Program-made: the position numbers and the translations under genes
DNA from: Phycisphaerales bacterium
GTDB lineage: Bacteria > Planctomycetota > Phycisphaerae > Sedimentisphaerales > Anaerobacaceae
Direction of reading: 5' to 3'
Length of the DNA stretch: 64,000 nt
Assembly: GCA_003141275.1 (NCBI GenBank)
Contig: PLLM01000059.1
Coordinates: 29,225-93,224, forward strand
In this document: piece by piece, positions 18,301-26,709 of the stretch
Position numbering within the stretch: position 1 is the stretch's first letter
Layout: each line of letters opens with the position of its first letter
Notes under the pieces: model-generated
Database searches by the model: none
Told to the model about the DNA's origin: nothing
What the model saw: only the letters and a program-made list of their open reading frames with translations

Positions 18301-21300
18301 TGAAGGCTGCGATCAAGAAGGTCCAATTATCTTAAACGTTCGACATGAACCGGTGAATCCTACCACCAACGATTTTGTTTACGTCTACGCCGATATTTCG
18401 GATATATCAGGTGTTGGAGGTGCCATAACTCATTGGTGGAAACAAGGAACCGTTGTTCCTACAGAAATGGGCTGGATACAGATGAGTCGGATAGGTACCA
18501 GCAATACGTGGTACTCAGGTAAACCTATTCCGGTATGGCCTGCGGGTACAGTAATCAATTATGAAATCAGTGCTTATGATGGAAATCGCTACGTGTCGAA
18601 CTCAGCGGTCTATTCCTACACGGTCGGCGCGGTGGTGGACAGTCAGGGGCCGGTGCTCTACGGCATGTATCCAGCGCCCGGATCGATCATCTACTCTGCA
18701 CGGCCGACAATTGAATGCCGCATGGTGGACAACGGCGGTTCAGGCGATGTGGACGAAAGTCGGATTATTATCAAGGTTGATGGCGTTAATGTCAGCGCAA
18801 GCGCGCACAGAAACGATGATGAGGTAACGTACAAGCCGGCAACGAATCTTACCGATGGGTTGCATACAGTGTGGGTCAGTATACCGGATATGTCGCACAA
18901 TGTAAGCACGTACCAGTGGCAGTTCACGGTAGATACGACGCCACAGACAGGTAACCTGATTGAGCATTTCGATATCATCGTGCCTACGTATGGGCATATT
19001 GTCGACTCTTTTGATATCTGGCAAGATTATGTAGCATGGTTAGATGAGACAGAGCATCGAGTTCGACTTTTCAATTTGAAAACGCAGCAAGAGATATGGC
19101 AATCACCCACAAGTCAAGTTCCAAGCGATAATGACTCTATACACATGAATGGTGGGAAAATTATTTATATCGACACAGAGCCCACGCCAGATAAATTCTA
19201 TGTGTATGATATTAGCAGCAGAACCCTCATGAATACTGTTTGGACCTATGATAACACTCCAATGAATCCTGATATTTCCGGGAAATATATAACCTTTGAA
19301 AGCTTGGATGCTGCACATCAGGATGACTATGTATGGGTCAAGGACATTGCTACAGGCCAAATTTATCAAGGTCCACAGAATGGTATGTATCCCAGGATTG
19401 AAGGAACAAAAGTGCTCTATCAGACATCTCCGATGTCGGGAGAAGATGTCCGTCTTTGGGATTTTATCTCTGGTAGTGACACTGTAATCTGTAATCAAAG
19501 CGGAGACCAGGAGGGGCCAGCAATAGCGAATGGTCTTTGCGTCTTCGAGAATCAGAATACTAGTCCAGACCATTTTGCATTGACCACACTTTCAGGTTCA
19601 GGATATCAACAGCTCTCGGTTGGCAGGTCTGTCGGTTATCCTGACATCGATGACCGTTATGCCGTGTGGGTTGAGCTTGGGACAACACCAACTGGTACAT
19701 ATGATAATGTTTGGATAAAAGATTATATCAGCGGACAGAAGTATCAGTTGACGGCCGGCATTGCCGATGTTGATGGCAGCCCGAAAGTTTCCGGCAACAG
19801 GGTTGCATATCGTGACAAAACCGGCATGAACCGATTGCTGGTTGCGGAGTTGGCAACGGAAGCTGTATGGCCTCAGGCAAAAGTGTTTGCTACAACCGAT
19901 ATGACTCATTTCGATGGTCTTGCGGTTGATGAGGCTGGCAACGTGTATATATCTGGTAGAAGAAACTCGGACGACAAGGTTGTCAAATACGACCGCAATG
20001 GGAATCTCCAATTCGACTTCGGCACAGAAAGCAAGATAGATAATCCACGTAACTTGGATGCCAAGAACGGAACCGTGTATGTGTGCAGTGCGGGCCTAAA
20101 GAGCCTCATCAAGTATTCCGATTTAGGTGTGTATTCCGGAACTGGTCCAGTGCTTTCTATGACTCCAATAGACGCAGCGATCAGAGGTGATGGTCATGTG
20201 TTTGCTCTCACCGGTGGCTATGTCCGGCACTACGATGCCAACATGGTATTCGTTGAGGACGTGACAAAATCTATGTTAGGGTTGGGCACACTCAATTCCT
20301 GTGCCACTACAGAAGACAACAAACTTGTAGTAGCAGACACAAGCGATCGCATTAGTGTATGGGATTTAAATAGTGAACACTTAATAGGTTCAGTTTCAAA
20401 TGCTGGACGTTATGTTGCAATTTGGAAAGACCGGTTTGTGTATGTTACCGACCAAGGCTGTTGCATAAGTATTCTCAATATCGGTAGTGGTACACCAACT
20501 CTTTTGGTTGATGGTCACCATAATATAGGGTGGGATTCTGGAGTATTAAGAGATATCACTGGCCTTAATTATAAATATTTTGAAGACCCCAAATACATCG
20601 ATATTGGACCTTTGGGAGAAGTTTATTTTTACAACAACTATACAGGTTATGAGGGTGTGGTGAAACTGCCTCCGTTCTTCTATTCCGATACAAGCGCACC
20701 CACGGTAACGGTGCTATCCCCAGCGAATGGCACGAGAACAGCATCTGGGGTTTTGCGATTTCAGATAACCGATAATATGGTCGGTGTTGATGAAGAGTAC
20801 ACGCGGGTTTATCTCGACGATCAGGACATAAGTGGTATGTTTGTGCAGCAAGAAGGGATATACAACGCCGAATTGGTTGCAGGTTCACATTCCCTGATGA
20901 ATGGGAATCATGTTTTGAAGATCCGTGCCGCTGACTATGCTGGAAATACACAAGTCACAAATATTGCGTTTACCATTGATGCCAAGCCCCCATCTCCGAT
21001 TACTTTTCTCACGGCGCTCGATACGGGGACAGGTGGCAGCATTCAGCTCGATTGGACATCATATGTTGAGGCAAACGAGACCGATCTTGCCGGTTACTAT
21101 GTCTTTGCCAGTCCATCGCCAATCTCAGTCACAAATGGTTTACAACCAGTCAATTCCGTATTGATCCCATTGGGGACAAAGACATACCAGGTTACAGGAC
21201 TTAACAATAATATAGATTATTATTTCGCCGTCGCAGCTGTTGATAGCTTGGGGAATATAGCGGAGATTGTTGTGAACACTGGCCCAGTAACTCCTCATGC

Positions 21301-22063
21301 CCAACCTTTGCCAGACCTGTATGTGTCGCCTTCCGATGTTGTTTTCGAGCCAAGTCCGCTGACGCAAGGCAATCGTAGTGGCATCGTTATCACCATACAT
21401 AACTGCGGGCTGGCGGCAGCGAATAGCTTTGGGTTGGCTGTTTACTTGGGCGACCCAAATCAAGGGGGAATTCGAATTGATGATGGAACGATATTACTGA
21501 ATGCCACGGTGGGGGGAATCGCAACGGCGAGCATTCCCTATATACCTGTCAATATAGGGTGGGAACAGTTGTTTGTAATTCTTGACCCATCTAACGCGAT
21601 TCAGGAGCAGAATAAAGCCAACAACAGCATTGTTATTGGTGGCTATGTCTCGGCGCCCATTGCACCGGCGGGTGACTTCAATGGCAATAATTGGGAGGAC
21701 CTCGCGGATTTTGCCATTTTTGCACGGGCTTGGATGAGCCAGCCGGGCCAGGCGAACTGGAATCCAGCCTGCGATATCTCAAGTCCGAAAGATGATATCA
21801 TTGATTGGTCGGACTTTGCTGTTTTTGTCGAATACTGGTTGGCGGGCATTGAGTATATACCACCAGCGATTTACGCGGGCGATTTCGATGGCAATGGTCA
21901 GGAAGATTTAATGGATTTTGCCATTCTTGCATCAGCATGGATGAGCCAGCCGGGAGAGATAAATTGGAACCAATCCTGCGACATTTCAGACCCGAAGGAT
22001 AATATTATTGATTGGACAGACTTGGCTGTCTTTGTTACGGACTGGTTGGTGGGAGCTCAATAA
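15344..22063 (+). CDS. Very large secreted multidomain protein (PKD, TolB/NHL-like propellers, Ig/FnIII-like, CARDB, two C-terminal dockerin-like repeats)
   Basis: 2239 aa; signal-like CFLLSTVVLLVAGTFAHG; PKD (ANAGPDRTIACRQEATLSGQASGGTPPYLYRWDFDGDG); NHL-like GLAVDEAGNVYISG; CARDB (PDLYVSPSDVVFEPSPL...NKANNSIVIG); C-term GDFNGNNWEDLADFAIFARAWMSQPGQANWNPACD x2. Confidence 0.85.
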   Translation: MEEPMKSCSMSTFSIRDTKCFLLSTVVLLVAGTFAHGSQRIVLSIRDQDGNPFEIKSYDYDEDLPAPAHIGQMQIYMLGESQLNVTNPPWDRVTGWYGEQPQWTEQNVLVQVYRMVGDTFDSNAPIDIKTWQRGQTTMAIDGLSPGTYMIVASFAMSLKRSEYTSFFEEDLDSWSPGCDMVDSYDPIHLFEGGTVQDAGNASSHAEMYGFDGGFKPRCGKPFVFQPDKHGTDMWGGNFRLVRAGFDGHQYPNAVPGKWDLQPNLRITKLYNYAISVATITHVDIGETDNCHIILSNNPDSLRLGAAQVAKNHIYTYDTDNTLVDVNAVYNGLFLIRTIASATAGSGVNTVVDNLGTNMKSELAGFGASIAAGAAWNIVMCSQGGQIDWLKVGGKEIGTLLSKEISTLLGLGSTGGFILGAMVSFTVSEVLAAIEADQRWQRLADIVVPSVIDDIYVEVKPVASTYGIKPEVTVRNMGEAIKSLRIGRVSSTVVPFGKWFQVPPSLDQLHYSFPGGYDLPSDGLVDLLLLKYESSMLDSGRVALVFKIGLSGDDTIEVAVPLCNLAPVPKSPAASTICLTTRPWFTWNDSMAPENLLGFTCYEVDVCPASESFDPTTNRVVGAVSPPLTTWQVGCDLAPGDYFWQVRRVGSGWVSPTSRVQRFSVVSPAAFQVDTFYPITSSTNRAYRDECIVIDFNKKIDVNTLTGTISLVGSSSGTLHPFLTVGDSSAGGSSRLRISTVPVTYYESNETITVTIAPTLKNVNGTILDGDNDGNPGGTFSRSFYVGTTLAGPPAPTNLHATVASGSVGLYIDLPSNASLGSCRVYYASGSNPGIYTGIGANEGTSPREILLNNTGVSQVLVPFTGLAPGEYHFAATSVDLSGRESVFSQDLEVHLMATGILSANAGPDRTIACRQEATLSGQASGGTPPYLYRWDFDGDGIDDWGPYSSGNASHTYTVSQTFNARLTVSDSDSPPVTATDTVIISVEGCDQEGPIILNVRHEPVNPTTNDFVYVYADISDISGVGGAITHWWKQGTVVPTEMGWIQMSRIGTSNTWYSGKPIPVWPAGTVINYEISAYDGNRYVSNSAVYSYTVGAVVDSQGPVLYGMYPAPGSIIYSARPTIECRMVDNGGSGDVDESRIIIKVDGVNVSASAHRNDDEVTYKPATNLTDGLHTVWVSIPDMSHNVSTYQWQFTVDTTPQTGNLIEHFDIIVPTYGHIVDSFDIWQDYVAWLDETEHRVRLFNLKTQQEIWQSPTSQVPSDNDSIHMNGGKIIYIDTEPTPDKFYVYDISSRTLMNTVWTYDNTPMNPDISGKYITFESLDAAHQDDYVWVKDIATGQIYQGPQNGMYPRIEGTKVLYQTSPMSGEDVRLWDFISGSDTVICNQSGDQEGPAIANGLCVFENQNTSPDHFALTTLSGSGYQQLSVGRSVGYPDIDDRYAVWVELGTTPTGTYDNVWIKDYISGQKYQLTAGIADVDGSPKVSGNRVAYRDKTGMNRLLVAELATEAVWPQAKVFATTDMTHFDGLAVDEAGNVYISGRRNSDDKVVKYDRNGNLQFDFGTESKIDNPRNLDAKNGTVYVCSAGLKSLIKYSDLGVYSGTGPVLSMTPIDAAIRGDGHVFALTGGYVRHYDANMVFVEDVTKSMLGLGTLNSCATTEDNKLVVADTSDRISVWDLNSEHLIGSVSNAGRYVAIWKDRFVYVTDQGCCISILNIGSGTPTLLVDGHHNIGWDSGVLRDITGLNYKYFEDPKYIDIGPLGEVYFYNNYTGYEGVVKLPPFFYSDTSAPTVTVLSPANGTRTASGVLRFQITDNMVGVDEEYTRVYLDDQDISGMFVQQEGIYNAELVAGSHSLMNGNHVLKIRAADYAGNTQVTNIAFTIDAKPPSPITFLTALDTGTGGSIQLDWTSYVEANETDLAGYYVFASPSPISVTNGLQPVNSVLIPLGTKTYQVTGLNNNIDYYFAVAAVDSLGNIAEIVVNTGPVTPHAQPLPDLYVSPSDVVFEPSPLTQGNRSGIVITIHNCGLAAANSFGLAVYLGDPNQGGIRIDDGTILLNATVGGIATASIPYIPVNIGWEQLFVILDPSNAIQEQNKANNSIVIGGYVSAPIAPAGDFNGNNWEDLADFAIFARAWMSQPGQANWNPACDISSPKDDIIDWSDFAVFVEYWLAGIEYIPPAIYAGDFDGNGQEDLMDFAILASAWMSQPGEINWNQSCDISDPKDNIIDWTDLAVFVTDWLVGAQ

Positions 22064-22175
22064 TGACCGCGGCGGCGTATAGATGGGCTTTTGAAATCGT
22101 ACAGGAGGGCGGCCTGATGAATGGGATGAATATTTTTACAGTTCTAGTGACAGTGTGGCTGCCCTTGATAAATAT

Positions 22176-22430
22176 GGCTAAAGGCAGGGTGGCCCTTAAA
22201 ATCATGTCAGGGTATGGAGGCGTTAAATTGGCTAAGTGTTTGACAGATAAAGAGTTACGCGATTTTGTGGTCTTCAAACAGTGACAAAAGTGCCATCAAT
22301 TTTCGGCACTTTTTGCCAAATATCTGGTATCTCCAGGTCCTTATATGATACCCCCGCTATTGGTTTACAGAGATAACTTCCTGGCAAGCAGGGAGTTATC
22401 TCTTTCTTTTTGCTCTCAAATTAACCCGCT
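22176..22430 (+). repeat. About 250-bp downstream element, copy 1
   Basis: ggctaaaggcagggtggcccttaaaatcatgtcagggtatggaggcg...agttatctctttctttttgctctcaaattaaccc; matches 42483-42734 and, in part, 44700-44880. Confidence 0.85.
22370..22412 (+). terminator. Rho-independent terminator at the 3' end of the 250-bp element
   Basis: GAGATAACTtCCTGgcaagCAGGgAGTTATCTC followed by TTTCTTTTTG. Confidence 0.75.
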
Positions 22431-22562
22431 ATTAACCTTCGTTTTTTATCAGAAGGGGCACCACACTTCGTACATCTGTCATTAACCGTAGGGATGGCCT
22501 GTTTGACGTTATCCAATACCTCTTATAAGTTTATTGCCCATATATTATGCGCTAAGAGATAC

Positions 22563-22656
22563 CACAAAAAAACGACCTGTTTTAGTAAAACGAACCACTC
22601 ACAACCTCATATTTACCAATACGTTAACGTCGGACGAATTCTGTTATAGTATGGGT
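22563..22656 (-). repeat. Dispersed intergenic repeat, subtype B, inverted copy
   Basis: Reverse complement reads catactataacagaattcgtccgacgttaacgtattggtaaatatgaggttgtgagtggttcgttttactaaaacaggtcg. Confidence 0.7.
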
Positions 22657-22744
22657 TGGGCTTGTGAATATAGCGTTTGCGTGTTATATTTTGCTGATAA
22701 TTCTGGCTGAAGTTTACAGATATCATTAGAGGGCTATAGCAGCA

Positions 22745-25700
22745 ATGGCTGAGCAGGCGGGAGTGCAAATGAATGACCAGCGCAGTATCCGCGTATTCGT
22801 ATCTTCTACGTTTCGCGATATGCAGGCGGAGCGGGATTACCTTGTCAAGTTCATCTTTCCGCAGCTTCGCAAGCTCTGTGAATCCCGCGGTGTAACCTGG
22901 GGCGAGGTGGACTTGCGCTGGGGCGTTACCGATGAGCAGGCCGCCGAAGGCAAGGTCCTGCCCATCTGCCTTGAGGAAATCAAACGCTGCCGTCCTTATT
23001 TCATTGGCCTGCTTGGCGAACGCTATGGCTGGGTGCCGCAGAGTATCCCTGCCGAACTGCTGGAAAAAGAGGAGTGGCTAAAAGAGCAGTTCGAAGACCA
23101 CAAGTCGGTTACCGAACTGGAGATTCTGCATGGCGTGCTCCGCGACCCCAAAATGGCAGGGCATGCCTACTTTTACTTCCGTGACCCTAAATATGTTGAT
23201 GACATACCGGCTGAAGCACGCTCGGATTATATCTGCGAGGACGCACAATCCGCGGACAAATTAAAAATACTGAAGCAGCAGATTCGGGACAATAATTTCC
23301 CCGTCCGCGAGAATTACCCCACGCCCGAGACCCTCGGCGAGCTTGTTCTTAAAGACCTGACGGCGGTTATTGACAAGCTTTACCCAGAGGGTTCACAGCC
23401 CGACCCGCTCACGCGTGAGGCGATGGACCACGAGGCATACGCCGCAAGCAGGGCACATGTGTATATTGGCCGGGAAAGCTACTACAAGCGCCTGGATGAA
23501 CACGCCAGCGGGCAGAGTGAACAGCCCCTTGTAATCCTTGGCGAAAGCGGCTCGGGTAAATCCGCTCTATTAGCCAACTGGGTCATACGATATCGCAATC
23601 AGTATCCTGATGCCTTTATCATTCAGCATTACATCGGCGCGACGCCCTACAGTTCTGACTGGGCGGGAATGATTCGGCGGATAATGGGAGAAATTAAACG
23701 CCGATTCGGCATTCAGCAGGATATACCCGATAAGCCGGATGAGCTGCGCCTTGCCTTTGCAAACTGGCTTCACATGGCAGCCGCTAAAGGCAGAGTAATT
23801 CTTATTATGGATGCCTTGAACCAATTAGAAGACCGTGATGGAGCCCCTGATTTGGTCTGGCTGCCACCAGCGATACCGTCGAATGTTTGTTTGATTGTCT
23901 CAACTTTACCCGGCAGGCCATTAGATGAACTCAAGAAGCGAAACTGGCCTGTTTTACAGGTAAATCTCCTTGATGCTGATGAACGAGGGAAGCTGATTGT
24001 AGAGTACCTTGACCAATACAGAAAGACGCTTCAAAAAGGACAGATAAATAGGATTCTTGCCGTTAGCCAAACAGCCAATGCTCTTTATCTGCGGGCATTA
24101 TTAGAGGAATTGCGGCTGTTTGGTCGGCACGAAAGACTCAATGAGAAAATTGACTATTACCTTTCCGCTCATACGATTCCGCAGTTATATGAGAAGATTC
24201 TTGATCGCTATGAGCAGGATTACCAGCGTGAGCGTCCCGGTGTTGTTAAAGATACTATGCAATTGATTTGGGCATCTCGAAGAGGTTTATCTGAGGCCGA
24301 GCTTATGGAGTTGCTTGGCAAAGATGGAGAATCGCTGCCAAGAGCTATATGGTCACCGCTTTATTTAGCCGCTGAACAATCTTTAGTGAATCGCTCCGGC
24401 TTAATTAGCTTCTTCCACGATTATCTTCGTGAAGCCGTTGAACACAAATACCTGTCTTCTAAAAATGAACAGCGTGACGCTCATCTGCGTTTGGCGAATT
24501 ATTTTGAATCAGAAGAACTTGGCCCTCGCAAGATAGAGGAATTGCCCTGGCAATTAGCACAGGCAAAATCCTGGCAGAGATTGTATGATTTGTTGTCTGA
24601 TCTTTCTTTTTTCCAAGCGTGCTATAACGTTAATGAGTTTGAGATTCAAGCCTATTGGGCTTTGATTGAAGCTAATTCTTCTTTTCAGATGATTGATGCT
24701 TATTCGACTATTAATGGAGACCCAGAATCCTGCATAGAATATGCCTGGAGTATTGCTACGCTATTCGCAAATACAGGACACCTGTCTGAGGCGTTTTCGT
24801 TGCATAGTTTTTTGGGGGAGTATTATCGTAGGATTTCTGATAAGACGAATTTAGCAGGCAATTTAGACGGTCAGGCGCAGATTTTGTATTATTGGGGACA
24901 ACCCAAAGAGGCAATGAAATACCTTAAGCAAGCAGAAGCCCTTCTCGCAGAGATTGGTGATAATTTGGGTTTGTCCGGTTGTCTAAATAACCAAGCAGGT
25001 ATCCTATATGATTGGGGTCAGCCTGAAGAAGCAATGAAGTACCTTGAGCAAGTGGCTGCTATTTGCAAAAAGATTGGTTTTAAGAAAGGCTTGGCTACTT
25101 GTTTAGGTAACCAAGCAAATATCCTGTTTAATTGGGGCAAGCTAAAAGAATCCATGAAATGCCTTAAACAAGCAGATGCTCTTTTCAAAGAGCTTGGTGA
25201 TAAAACAGGATTGTCAAAAGGCCTAGGTGAACAAGCGATGATTCTGAAAGACTGGGGACAACACAAAGAGGCTATGAGATGTCTTAAGCAAGAAGAGGCT
25301 CTCTGCAAAGAACTTGGAGATAAGGCAGGTTTGTCCGCTTGTTTATGTAGGCAAGCGATGATTCTTAAGGAATGGGGGAAACTCAAAGAAGCTATGAAAT
25401 ACCTTAAGCAAGCAGAGACCATCTCCAAAAAGCTTGACTTTAAGTCGCTTCGATCTCGCTGTTTAGGAGACCAAGCATGTCTTTTGAAGGAGTTGGGCCA
25501 AGCCAGAGAGGCAATGAACTACCATAAACAACTAGAAGGTTTTTTTAAAGAAATTGGGGATAAGCCAAGTCTGTCCATCTGTTTAGGCAAACAGGCCCGG
25601 ATTTTGGCGGAGCGGGGCCAACTCCAGAAGGCAATGGAATATATGAAGCAACAAGAGGCTCTCTGCAAAGAGCTTGGCGATAACAGGGGCTTGTCAGAGA

Positions 25701-26158
25701 GTTTAGGAAACCAGGCTGCGATTTTGATTGTTTGGAGGCGTTTTGAAGAAGCAATCAAATACCTTAAACAAGTAGAGACTTTCTGCAAAGAATTTGGCGA
25801 TAAGGCGAGTCTATCAGCTTGTTTAGGTAATCAGGCGATGATCCTGGCTGAGTGTGGCCAATTCGAGGAGGCAATGAAGTACTATACACAAGTAGAATTC
25901 ATTTGCAAAGAAATTGGATATAAAGAGGGGCTTGCCAGAACTTTTTTCAATCAAGCCATTCTATTAACCAAAGATATGAGGCGTCCTCAGGATGGATTGC
26001 TGTTAGCTCAGAAGGCATTCGACATATCTGTGGAACACGGGTTTAAAGCACTTTCTAGGCAGATCAAGTGGACTATGTATTTCATTAATGCTGCGGCACA
26101 AGCTGATAAAATAAAAAGTTATTTTCGAAAGATATTTTCATTTTTAAACAATTATTAG
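22745..26158 (+). CDS. DUF4062 - NACHT/AAA ATPase - TPR protein (STAND-type, NPHP3/TEP1-like architecture)
   Basis: IRVFVSSTFRDMQAERDYLVKFIFPQLRKLCESRGVTWGEVDLRWGVT (DUF4062); Walker A LGESGSGKSALLANW; Walker B RVILIMDALNQLED; about nine 40-aa repeats (LGNQAMILKEWGKLKEAMKYLKQAET). Confidence 0.9.
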   Translation: MAEQAGVQMNDQRSIRVFVSSTFRDMQAERDYLVKFIFPQLRKLCESRGVTWGEVDLRWGVTDEQAAEGKVLPICLEEIKRCRPYFIGLLGERYGWVPQSIPAELLEKEEWLKEQFEDHKSVTELEILHGVLRDPKMAGHAYFYFRDPKYVDDIPAEARSDYICEDAQSADKLKILKQQIRDNNFPVRENYPTPETLGELVLKDLTAVIDKLYPEGSQPDPLTREAMDHEAYAASRAHVYIGRESYYKRLDEHASGQSEQPLVILGESGSGKSALLANWVIRYRNQYPDAFIIQHYIGATPYSSDWAGMIRRIMGEIKRRFGIQQDIPDKPDELRLAFANWLHMAAAKGRVILIMDALNQLEDRDGAPDLVWLPPAIPSNVCLIVSTLPGRPLDELKKRNWPVLQVNLLDADERGKLIVEYLDQYRKTLQKGQINRILAVSQTANALYLRALLEELRLFGRHERLNEKIDYYLSAHTIPQLYEKILDRYEQDYQRERPGVVKDTMQLIWASRRGLSEAELMELLGKDGESLPRAIWSPLYLAAEQSLVNRSGLISFFHDYLREAVEHKYLSSKNEQRDAHLRLANYFESEELGPRKIEELPWQLAQAKSWQRLYDLLSDLSFFQACYNVNEFEIQAYWALIEANSSFQMIDAYSTINGDPESCIEYAWSIATLFANTGHLSEAFSLHSFLGEYYRRISDKTNLAGNLDGQAQILYYWGQPKEAMKYLKQAEALLAEIGDNLGLSGCLNNQAGILYDWGQPEEAMKYLEQVAAICKKIGFKKGLATCLGNQANILFNWGKLKESMKCLKQADALFKELGDKTGLSKGLGEQAMILKDWGQHKEAMRCLKQEEALCKELGDKAGLSACLCRQAMILKEWGKLKEAMKYLKQAETISKKLDFKSLRSRCLGDQACLLKELGQAREAMNYHKQLEGFFKEIGDKPSLSICLGKQARILAERGQLQKAMEYMKQQEALCKELGDNRGLSESLGNQAAILIVWRRFEEAIKYLKQVETFCKEFGDKASLSACLGNQAMILAECGQFEEAMKYYTQVEFICKEIGYKEGLARTFFNQAILLTKDMRRPQDGLLLAQKAFDISVEHGFKALSRQIKWTMYFINAAAQADKIKSYFRKIFSFLNNY

Positions 26159-26168
26159 GATAAAGGCT

Positions 26169-26637
26169 ATGTCTGAAATAGATAATAATCTTATAACCAG
26201 TTTTGATGAGTACTCGCCGAAGAGCAAGGTTATGAGAGAGGGATATGAGGCGGTGGCGGATTTTGCCAAGGCCGGGTTTCGGTGCATTTTCTGTGGGCCG
26301 CGCGGGGTCGGAAAGGAAATTATCGCCAACTACTATGTCAGGAAGTTCAGGGAAGAACGTCCCGGCAGCGGCAATATCTTATACTTGTCAATAAACTGCG
26401 CCAGCCTGACTGATTCTCTTGCTCAAAGCGAACTCGGTCGTGATTTTGGCATTTCTTTCGGCTCACGGCAATAGATTACTCAATCTCGACCGTTTCGATT
26501 TCCTGAAGAACCAGAAACCATTGCCGTTGGCTAAGGAGGAATGTAACATCACCGTGGAAAACGGATTAACAGCACTTGTGGGGCAGATTAAGCCGATTCT
26601 CGATTCTATTCGTGCCGCGGCGGGTGAATCTAAATAA
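26169..26637 (+). pseudogene. Truncated/frameshifted sigma54-activator-type AAA+ (RtcR-like) fragment
   Basis: GYEAVADFAKAGFRCIFCGPRGVGKEIIANYYVRKF...LYLSINCASLTDSLAQSEL then frame is lost (ORFs 26169-26474 and 26419-26637 in different frames); GAFTGA-loop and Walker B regions absent. Confidence 0.55.
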
Positions 26638-26709
26638 AACGTTTTTTGTAAATCGAAGTGATTTACTCTTATAATTTCATCTGCTACACTTGGAACAATG
26701 ACTGGATAG

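Noticed and set aside
15425-21849. Many antisense ORFs (e.g. 15425-15739, 16288-16704, 19103-19573 minus)
   Set aside because: Shadow ORFs opposite a long, clearly coding frame; no motifs or RBS.
22012-22284. ORF MDRLGCLCYGLVGGSS... / MNGMNIFTVLVTVW...KELRDFVVFKQ as a real gene
   Set aside because: Most of it lies in the 250-bp repeat; the other two copies do not keep an equivalent open frame, so the conserved unit is probably not protein coding.
24900-25950. 120-bp regular repeats resembling an array
   Set aside because: In-frame TPR coding repeats of the NACHT protein.
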